This document shows, piece after piece, positions 1 to 5,256 of a DNA stretch of 5,256 nt. The stretch covers positions 1,970,695 through 1,975,950 of the forward strand of contig CP070843.1 in assembly GCA_020350905.1 (NCBI GenBank). The letters are read 5' to 3'. Under the pieces are notes generated by a model. The model made no database searches and had not been told where the DNA came from. It saw only the letters and a list, made by a program, of their open reading frames with translations. Source of the DNA: Deltaproteobacteria bacterium. Its GTDB lineage: Bacteria > Desulfobacterota > Syntrophobacteria > BM002. A program made the position numbers and the translations under genes. Positions within the stretch are counted from its first letter, which is position 1, and every line of letters starts with the position of its first letter.

Positions 1-924
1 GAGGGAGACGCGGGGATTACAGGCAGTAGTTACTGGTTCAACGTCTTCAAAGTGGAAGAGGTCGATGCTATCCAGGAATATCTGGATGGGATTGTTGAGA
101 CCGGCAAGGTCCTTTCCTTGTCCACTACCATGGAGGTGTTGAAACAGGTTAATGGCGGCGAGCTGCCGGATAATTTTACTCTAGCCATTCTCTACCAGCG
201 CTTACCCGAGGAGATCAAAGAGGCCCTCATTGCTCCTTACCTGTCAGAGGATGGCAATCAGCTTCGTTATTCAGTGCGGGTGTACGAGTCGGATGTGAAT
301 CTTAAACGTCAGGATCTGCTGCAGAGGATACGTCTCCACCTGACCCGAGAGTTGGGGTTGTCGGACGACCAGGTGCATCTCAGTGGCATATTAGTGCTCT
401 ATAACAATATGCTGCAAAGCCTGTTTCGCTCCCAGATTCTAAGCCTAGGGGCTGTGTTCTTGGCTATTTTCCTCATGTTCATCGTGCTTTTTCGCTCGGT
501 GAAACTTTCCCTAATAGCCCTCGTGCCAAACCTGGTCGCCGTGCCGTTGGTGTTGGGCCTGATGGGCGGTTTGGACATCCCCCTGGACTTCATGACCATC
601 ACCATCGCTGCCATCGCCATCGGCATTGGCGTGGACGACACCATTCACTACGTGCATCGCTATGGCAAAGAAGTGAAGATAGACTGGGATTACCAAGCCG
701 CTGTGCGTCGTTCCCATGGCAGCATCGGGTTGGCCATGTATTACACCACGGTTACCATCACCATCGGCTTCTCCATTCTTATCCTCTCCAAATTCGTCCC
801 CACCATCTATTTTGGCATCCTCACAGCCTTCGCAATGCTGATCGCCCTGGTTGCCAATTTTACCGTATTGCCCGTGTTGCTTGTAAGACTGAGGCCTTAT
901 GGAAAAAAGGCCACTACTTCGTGA
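1..924 (+). CDS. RND/MMPL-family membrane exporter, C-terminal part (5' end outside window)
   Basis: The frame is open from base 1, so this is the tail of a longer gene; the GTG at 52 is internal, not a credible start. 307 residues are visible, ending at TGA 922-924. Visible residues 1 to about 140 form a soluble, extracytoplasmic-type region. Five hydrophobic segments follow, at about 145-164, 168-188, 195-215, 246-264 and 269-294, matching the last membrane bundle of RND permeases. The segment GIGVDDTIHYVHRYG (about 208-222) matches the conserved acidic TM motif of the 'predicted exporter, RND superfamily' (COG1033/MMPL) group, whose acidic residues are thought to take part in proton-coupled transport. 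Members sit in the inner membrane and export lipids, hopanoid-like compounds or other hydrophobic molecules; the substrate here cannot be told. These proteins are usually about 750-900 residues, so roughly 450-600 are missing. The gene converges on the kinase operon with 16 bp between stop codons. The family is secure; the specific function is unknown. Confidence -1.
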   Translation, partial: EGDAGITGSSYWFNVFKVEEVDAIQEYLDGIVETGKVLSLSTTMEVLKQVNGGELPDNFTLAILYQRLPEEIKEALIAPYLSEDGNQLRYSVRVYESDVNLKRQDLLQRIRLHLTRELGLSDDQVHLSGILVLYNNMLQSLFRSQILSLGAVFLAIFLMFIVLFRSVKLSLIALVPNLVAVPLVLGLMGGLDIPLDFMTITIAAIAIGIGVDDTIHYVHRYGKEVKIDWDYQAAVRRSHGSIGLAMYYTTVTITIGFSILILSKFVPTIYFGILTAFAMLIALVANFTVLPVLLVRLRPYGKKATTS

Positions 925-940
925 AATCTCCGGGCTCGCT
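925..940. other. short convergent intergenic gap without clear terminator
   Basis: Only 16 bases separate the exporter stop (TGA, 922-924) from the stop of the minus-strand kinase gene (TAG on the minus strand, 941-943). No GC-rich hairpin followed by a T-run is visible for either direction. Transcripts from the two strands may therefore run into each other, or stop by Rho-dependent or more distant sites. Confidence -1.
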
Positions 941-2440
941 CTACTCTGGCAGAATAATGGTGAAGCAAGAACCCTTCTTGGGCTCGGACTCTACCTGAAT
1001 GGTACCCCCGTGCTCGTGCACTATCTTTTGGGTGATTGCAAGGCCCAACCCTGTTCCCCGCGCTCCCTTCGTGGTGAAAAGATTTTCAAGAACCCTTTCC
1101 CGGAGCTCTTCACTCATACCTTCGCCGGTGTCTCTGACCTCTAATTGTACCCCGGCCTCCCCTTGGTCGCGGCTGGAAACGGTAACCTGGCCCCCACTGG
1201 TGCCTTCCGGAAAAGCCTCGATAGCATTGGTCACGAGATTCAGCAGGCAGGTGTGGATACCATCTGGATCCACCGTCGCCGGGGGCAATGAGGGGTCCAG
1301 CTCAAGAACCAAGCTTATTCCCCTTCTCCTCGTCTCCCCCGTCATCAACTCACAGACTTCTTCCACGATATCATTCAACGAACACACCTCGAAAGCGGGC
1401 GGAGCGGTGCTCGCCAAGCTCAGCATTTCTTTGGTCATTTTGGACACTCGATTGATATTCTTCTTTACCAGGTTCCAGCCCTTGCGAAGTGATTCGGGTT
1501 TCTCTTTCTCAAAACCCGTGTCTATCATGAAGGCTCCGAGCTTCATGCCATGGAGAATGTTTTTCACTCCATGGGCTATTCCCGCTGTGGTCTGGCCCAC
1601 AGCAACCATGCGCTCGCTTATTACCAACTCTTCCTCAAGCCTTTTGATCTCGCGCATATCCTTGAAGTGGCCCACCGTTGCCACCTCCTCTCCCTTATCT
1701 TCAATGATAGTGGCTGAGAGCAGGATGGGGATCAGTTCGCCTGTTTGGGTGAGAACCTCCACTGAATAATTGATCAGCCGGCCGGGACCCCCATATTCAT
1801 TTCCGTAGATCATCTTCTTTATCTGTCTCGCCTGACCTTCAGGGTAGAGTTGGGTCACATGGATTTGAGAGATTGCCTCTTCCTGGGTATATCCATATAT
1901 GCGCTCGGCACCCTTATTGAAAATGATGATATTGCCCTTACGGTCATTGGCGATTATGCCGTCCATGGAAGTCTTAATAAGGTTGTGCTCGAGCTCGTGT
2001 CGCTGTAGAAGTTCCTTGCTGGTTTCCTTGATCAGCCTTTCCAGGTCCTCAGTGTATTCCCTGAGTTTGTTCCGCAACCATATCTTCTCCTCGGCACGCC
2101 TGAGGGCAACCGCGAGACTCTCATCACTTATGGGTTTGTTAATAAAGTCAGATGCCTCGAGCTGGAGGGCCTGAATCGCCAGATTCATCTCCCCGTGGCC
2201 GGTGATGACAATGACCTCCGAATCGGGGTTCTGTTCTTTCACCCTCCTGAGGACCTCGATGCCATCCATGCCAGGCATCTTGATATCCGTTAGAACTACG
2301 GGCGGATTCTCCCTGGCAAATATCTCGAGTCCCTTGGCACCGTCCTCGGCGGTAAAAACCGTATATCCGTCGCTTTCCAGGGACAACTTCAACAGGTCCC
2401 TGGTACTCGCTTCATCATCGATCACTAGTAGTTTTTTCAT
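941..2440 (-). CDS. receiver-PAS-histidine kinase (response regulator/sensor kinase fusion)
   Basis: A cytoplasmic 499-residue signalling protein with no membrane segment or signal peptide. Residues 1-120 are a CheY-like receiver with the acidic pair D8/D9, phospho-acceptor D52 (in VVLTDIKMPGMDG), T80 and K102 all present. A likely coiled-coil linker (about 115-155) leads to a PAS domain (about 153-265). The kinase core follows: H-box AGIAHGVKN with H290, N-box NLVTNAIEAF (N401, N405), G1 DTGEG (437-441), LFTTK (454-458) and G2 GTGLGLAI (462-469). The H-box reads HGVKN instead of the common HE-x-N-NPL, as in a subset of deltaproteobacterial kinases. It should accept phosphate at D52 and also autophosphorylate at H290; no DNA-binding or enzymatic output domain is present. 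The ATG overlaps the stop of the upstream haem kinase (ATGA), and a good ribosome binding site supports this start. That upstream kinase is the likely phosphodonor, which is inference from gene order. Confidence -1.
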   Translation of the reverse strand: MKKLLVIDDEASTRDLLKLSLESDGYTVFTAEDGAKGLEIFARENPPVVLTDIKMPGMDGIEVLRRVKEQNPDSEVIVITGHGEMNLAIQALQLEASDFINKPISDESLAVALRRAEEKIWLRNKLREYTEDLERLIKETSKELLQRHELEHNLIKTSMDGIIANDRKGNIIIFNKGAERIYGYTQEEAISQIHVTQLYPEGQARQIKKMIYGNEYGGPGRLINYSVEVLTQTGELIPILLSATIIEDKGEEVATVGHFKDMREIKRLEEELVISERMVAVGQTTAGIAHGVKNILHGMKLGAFMIDTGFEKEKPESLRKGWNLVKKNINRVSKMTKEMLSLASTAPPAFEVCSLNDIVEEVCELMTGETRRRGISLVLELDPSLPPATVDPDGIHTCLLNLVTNAIEAFPEGTSGGQVTVSSRDQGEAGVQLEVRDTGEGMSEELRERVLENLFTTKGARGTGLGLAITQKIVHEHGGTIQVESEPKKGSCFTIILPE

Positions 2441-4362
2441 GCCGAATTTCCCTTTTGCAGGTCCTCTTCAGTGGAAAGTGCGGGAAAACTAATCTTGAAG
2501 ATGGTGCCGCTCCCTGCCATGCTTTCCACCTCGATGGTACCTTCATAATCTTTAATAATTCCATAGCTGATAGACAGGCCCAACCCTGTCCCCTTGGTTA
2601 CCTCTTTGGTGGTAAAAAACGGTTCGAAAATCTTTTCCTTAACACTTTCGGGCATACCGTTGCCATTATCCCTGACAACAGCCACCACCTTGCCATCTTC
2701 CTGGTAGGAGCGGATGTTTAACACACCCTCATGCCCTTCCCCATGAACCATCTCCCGCTTTTCTTCGATAGAGTCTCTGGCATTCATGACAAGATTGATA
2801 AAAACCTGTTCCAACCGGTTCCTCACCCCGAGAATAGGAGAAATATTTTCATCCAGATCCAGGGTTACCTTAATCTGTCTGAGTTTAAGCTGCTGCCCGA
2901 GTACAGTGAACACATCTCTAATGGGCTTGTTAATGTTAACCTTTTCCAGTTCGTCCAGATCACTCTTGCGTCCGAATTCCCTCAGATGATTGATAATGTT
3001 TGCGGCACGCTCCACTTGGGCAGCGATTTCGCTGGAAACCTTGCTCGTCAGGTCCGGGTTGAGCCTCTCACCGCGGTCTACCATTTTTTTCAAAAGATCA
3101 CTCCCGATACGGATGGCATTCAAGGGTTGGTTCAACTCATGGGCCACCCCTGCAGACATCTCGCCAAGGGTAGCCATCTTGCTTGCCTGGATCAGTTGGG
3201 CCTCTGCCTGGATGCTGTCGGTAATGTCGGCAATATTGGCAATAATGACATCCTCCCCTAGATGCTCCCTGGGGCATGAATGAATGTCCACGTGTATTAT
3301 GCTTCCATCTTTCTTGCGATGTCTAACCTTGGGCAAAAAGATACACGCCTCCACCACAGATGACCTGATCTTCTCCGCGTCCTCTGGATCACCCAGATCG
3401 CGGAAAGACATCTGGAGCAATTCTTCTCTTCCGTAACCGTATTTTTCTGTGGCGCGGATATTGGCGTCGATAATCTGGAAGGTGGCGCGATCGAAAACAA
3501 AGATGGGATTGGGGTCATTGTCGAAAAGAGAACGGTATTTTTCCTCTGAGGCCTTCAATTCCTGCTCGGAGATCTGAAGCCGCTGGGTCATCTGGTCAAA
3601 AGAGTGAGCTAGGGTTCCAATCTCACTCGTGGATGAAATGTCAAGGGGAGTCGCGAGGTCACCGGCGCTAACTCGTTCGGTCCCTTCTAAAAGGTGCTTC
3701 ACCGGCCGACTCACGAAGCGCTGGACAAAGAGACCGATTGTCAGGGAAATTCCAAGAATGGCCACCACAGCAAAAAGGATCATCTTCTTCTTGTTACTAA
3801 TGATCACCTCATCCACTTCAGTCAGGGAGACGTCTATATCCATGACCCCCAGAACTTTTTGCTCCTGGGGATGAACATGACAAGCCGCTGAATAGCAGTC
3901 TGGTTCATTATAGATGGGATTGATCATACCCAGCACCCTATGGCCGGCTGCAGTTTCAAAGATCCGACTTCTGGCGGAGGTGGTCAAGCGCTCGAAGGGC
4001 TTTTCCTTGGCATGACAGGCGTAGCACTGCTCAGCAGATTTATCCACCATAGTGCCCATTTCTGTTCGGTCGGAGGAGTATATAATCTCTCCCAAGTAAT
4101 TGAAGATGCGTACCTTCTCGATTCCTTCCTGGGCACCAATGGTATCGATAGCACGGTGGAGCCTATCGGGCTGATACTTGAGCATGTCATATCGCATGCT
4201 GCGTTTGATAGTCTCACTCACCCGGCTGGAGCTCTGAATAACCTCATGGATGAGCTGATTTCTCTGGGTATTAATGTTCACCGAGGCATAAACGCCAATG
4301 ACCAGCATCGCGATGGCACTCACCGAGCAAATCAACTTTAATCCAATACTGCGATACCACAT
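2437..4362 (-). CDS. transmembrane histidine kinase with periplasmic c-type haem sensor domain
   Basis: A 641-residue inner-membrane sensor kinase. In order: TM1 at about 8-29; periplasmic domain 30-192; TM2 at about 193-213; HAMP about 214-266; PAS about 271-385; HisKA with H408 (GVAHELNQPLNAI); ATPase with N-box NLVMNARDS (N523, N527), G1 DNGNG (565-569), FFTTK (582-586) and G2 GTGLGLS (591-597). All catalytic motifs are intact. The periplasmic part looks like a Cache/PAS-like fold (IRIFN-like strand, then IIYSSD) and carries CYACH (113-117) and CYSAACH (156-162), i.e. CXXCH and CX4CH covalent haem c motifs. A redox or gas/ligand-sensing role follows from the motifs; the ligand is unknown. 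The reading frame stays open 139 codons upstream to 4779, but that stretch is Trp/Pro/Ser-rich, lies out of frame within nuoN and has no family resemblance. The ATG at 4362, 1 nt after the nuoN stop, gives a normal TM1 and is chosen. No receiver is fused; the next gene supplies one. Confidence -1.
   Translation of the reverse strand: MWYRSIGLKLICSVSAIAMLVIGVYASVNINTQRNQLIHEVIQSSSRVSETIKRSMRYDMLKYQPDRLHRAIDTIGAQEGIEKVRIFNYLGEIIYSSDRTEMGTMVDKSAEQCYACHAKEKPFERLTTSARSRIFETAAGHRVLGMINPIYNEPDCYSAACHVHPQEQKVLGVMDIDVSLTEVDEVIISNKKKMILFAVVAILGISLTIGLFVQRFVSRPVKHLLEGTERVSAGDLATPLDISSTSEIGTLAHSFDQMTQRLQISEQELKASEEKYRSLFDNDPNPIFVFDRATFQIIDANIRATEKYGYGREELLQMSFRDLGDPEDAEKIRSSVVEACIFLPKVRHRKKDGSIIHVDIHSCPREHLGEDVIIANIADITDSIQAEAQLIQASKMATLGEMSAGVAHELNQPLNAIRIGSDLLKKMVDRGERLNPDLTSKVSSEIAAQVERAANIINHLREFGRKSDLDELEKVNINKPIRDVFTVLGQQLKLRQIKVTLDLDENISPILGVRNRLEQVFINLVMNARDSIEEKREMVHGEGHEGVLNIRSYQEDGKVVAVVRDNGNGMPESVKEKIFEPFFTTKEVTKGTGLGLSISYGIIKDYEGTIEVESMAGSGTIFKISFPALSTEEDLQKGNSA
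2450..2455 (-). promoter_or_regulatory. ribosome binding site of the receiver-PAS-kinase gene
   Basis: On the minus strand an AAAGGG purine run lies 9 nt upstream of the ATG at 2440, inside the 3' end of the preceding kinase gene. It supports the ATGA-overlap start and the receiver beginning MKKLLVIDDE. Confidence -1.
3877..3897 (-). other. CX4CH haem c motif (residues 156-162 of the sensor kinase)
   Basis: The codons encode C-Y-S-A-A-C-H followed by V-H. CX4CH is an accepted variant haem-binding motif, known from cytochromes c3 of sulfate reducers. The nearby H164 (and other periplasmic His or Met residues) could serve as axial ligands. Whether it binds haem here is inferred; a metal site or disulfide is the alternative. 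Confidence -1.
4012..4026 (-). other. CXXCH haem c attachment motif (residues 113-117 of the sensor kinase)
   Basis: The codons encode C-Y-A-C-H, the standard covalent haem c motif, and lie in the predicted periplasmic loop where cytochrome c maturation takes place. Sensor location between two membrane segments argues against a chance match. Confidence -1.
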
Positions 4363-4363
4363 C

Positions 4364-5256
4364 TCAAAACATCCCACTGACAACCCTGGCCAAAGGCTGC
4401 CAATAAATACCCAGGCCCAAGGTGGGAACCAGCAGAGCCAGAAGGAGTGCCTGGGAACTGAGAGGGACTTGAATCTGGATAGCTTCAGTTGGCTTCTCCA
4501 GAAACATGGCTTTAACGATCCGCAAATAATAGTAGAGGGAGATGACAGTGTTGAGAGCCGCCACCACCGCCAACCAGTAGATTTTTTTGGAAATGACCGC
4601 GGCAAAAAGATAGATTTTTCCCACAAAGCCTGCAAAGGGCGGGAGGCCGATGAGAGAAAAGAGAAATATGGCCATGGCCACACAGAGATAGGGTGCTCTG
4701 ACCCCGAGGCCTCTGTAGGAATCCATCTCCTCGCTTCCCCCTGCGGTTGCCACCATAGCAACCACCGCGAAGGCTCCAAGATTCATAAAAAGGTAAACCA
4801 CCAGGTAAAAGACCACCGACCTTAACCCCAGGTCGCTCAAAGAAACCACCCCCATGAGCAGGTAGCCGGCATGGGCAATGCTCGAATAAGCCAGCAGACG
4901 CTTAAGATTGTTTTGGTGGATCGCCGCCAGATTTCCCAGAGTCATGGTTATCGCAGAGACCAGGGCCAGAAGCGACGGCCAGTCCAATCCGGAAACAGCC
5001 TCATAGACATTCGCGTCATGTCCAGTGGCGAACAGTGGATAGAAAAGCCTTATAAAAAGGACAAATCCTGCAGCCTTTGGGCCCACACTGAGAAAGGCAG
5101 TAATGGGTGTTGGCGCTCCTTCGTAGACATCAGGACACCAGAAGTGGAAGGGAAATGATGCTGTCTTGAAGAGCAAGCCGGCCAGAAAAAACAAGATGGC
5201 CACTATCAGTAACAGTCTATCTTGGGGATGTTGGCTGGCAAGCGCTACCTGTTGGC
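4364..5256 (-). CDS. nuoN: NADH-quinone oxidoreductase subunit N, C-terminal part (5' end outside window)
   Basis: An inner-membrane, antiporter-like proton-pumping subunit of respiratory complex I. The frame is open to the window edge; 296 residues are visible of a family usual length near 470-500, so the first ~180-200 are missing. The GTG at 5203 is internal. Visible residues 27-64 include LLFKTASFPFHFW, DVYEGAPTP and AFLSVGPKAAG, the hallmark core of NuoN. The lysines that align with those of the E. coli proton path are present: visible K30 (FKTASFPF), K60 (GPKAAG, same 30-residue spacing as E. coli K217/K247) and K213 (GLPPFAGFVGKIYLF, equivalent to K395). Multiple hydrophobic helices follow to the C-terminus, which ends SGMF. 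NuoN is normally the last gene of the nuo operon; here it is followed after 1 nt by the haem sensor kinase, implying co-transcription. It could be from a complex I-like enzyme using a donor other than NADH, which cannot be judged from this subunit alone. Confidence -1.
   Translation of the reverse strand, partial: QQVALASQHPQDRLLLIVAILFFLAGLLFKTASFPFHFWCPDVYEGAPTPITAFLSVGPKAAGFVLFIRLFYPLFATGHDANVYEAVSGLDWPSLLALVSAITMTLGNLAAIHQNNLKRLLAYSSIAHAGYLLMGVVSLSDLGLRSVVFYLVVYLFMNLGAFAVVAMVATAGGSEEMDSYRGLGVRAPYLCVAMAIFLFSLIGLPPFAGFVGKIYLFAAVISKKIYWLAVVAALNTVISLYYYLRIVKAMFLEKPTEAIQIQVPLSSQALLLALLVPTLGLGIYWQPLARVVSGMF
4372..4377 (-). promoter_or_regulatory. weak ribosome binding site for the haem sensor kinase
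   Basis: On the minus strand GTGGGA lies 9 nt before the ATG at 4362, within the last codons of nuoN. The match to the Shine-Dalgarno consensus is weak. With the nuoN TGA only 1 nt before the ATG, termination-reinitiation coupling is likely to matter more than this site. Confidence -1.

Noticed and set aside
893..912. Inverted repeat GGCCTT...AAGGCC with an 8-nt loop near the exporter stop codon, as a terminator
   Set aside because: The stem is only 6 bp, lies inside the exporter coding region, and no T-run follows it on either strand.
1038..1100. Near-repeat of sequence with 2578-2640 (similar bases around AGGCCCAACCCTGT)
   Set aside because: Both stretches encode the G2/F-box region of the two kinases' ATPase domains; this is protein-family homology, not a mobile or regulatory repeat.
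999..1769. Plus-strand 256-codon open frame antisense to the receiver-PAS-kinase gene
   Set aside because: The translation is low-complexity Ser/Pro/Thr-rich with no domain, as expected for the antisense shadow of a strongly coding kinase frame. The same holds for the other plus-strand frames across 1899-5158.
4363..4779. Open 139-codon upstream extension of the haem kinase frame to a start at 4779
   Set aside because: It lies entirely inside nuoN in another frame, has a Trp/Pro/Ser-rich composition with no family resemblance, and the ATG at 4362 gives a normal first membrane segment right after the nuoN stop.
1..5256. Possible mobile element, defence system or CRISPR array
   Set aside because: No transposase, integrase, nuclease, direct-repeat array or attachment-like repeats were seen; all the DNA is accounted for by four coding regions.

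Overview
The window looks like chromosomal DNA from an anaerobic or facultative Gram-negative bacterium with respiratory metabolism and c-type cytochrome maturation. Sulfate-reducing, syntrophic or metal-reducing Desulfobacterota (former Deltaproteobacteria) are the best guess. The reasons are a periplasmic sensor with CXXCH and CX4CH haem-attachment motifs, a Rec-PAS-kinase protein with an AHGVKN-type H-box, and base composition near half G+C by eye. The taxonomic call is inference. No rRNA, tRNA, CRISPR array, transposase or integrase was seen, and no intergenic stretch exceeds about 16 bases.

Layout. Bases 1-924 (+ strand) hold the C-terminal part of an RND/MMPL-type membrane exporter whose start lies upstream of the window. 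It converges on a tightly packed minus-strand block, with only 16 bp between the two stop codons. Read in the direction of transcription (right to left), the block contains three genes. The first is the C-terminal ~60% of nuoN, a proton-pumping membrane subunit of respiratory complex I (5256 down to 4364, start outside the window). The second is a 641-residue transmembrane histidine kinase with two predicted haem-binding motifs in its periplasmic domain (4362-2437). The third is a 499-residue protein with an N-terminal receiver domain followed by PAS and a histidine kinase core (2440-941). One base separates nuoN from the first kinase, and the two kinase genes overlap by an ATGA, so the three are very probably co-transcribed and translationally coupled.

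How they may work together. The haem kinase could sense periplasmic redox state or a small ligand through its c-type haem(s), then autophosphorylate at H408. The receiver of the following protein (D52) is the obvious candidate phospho-acceptor, and that protein carries its own PAS domain and kinase core. Neither protein has a DNA-binding or other recognisable output domain, so the end point of the signal is not encoded here. Placement directly behind nuoN suggests that signalling is tied to electron-transport status or to expression of complex I. That link is inferred from gene order. The exporter is on the opposite strand and need not be related.
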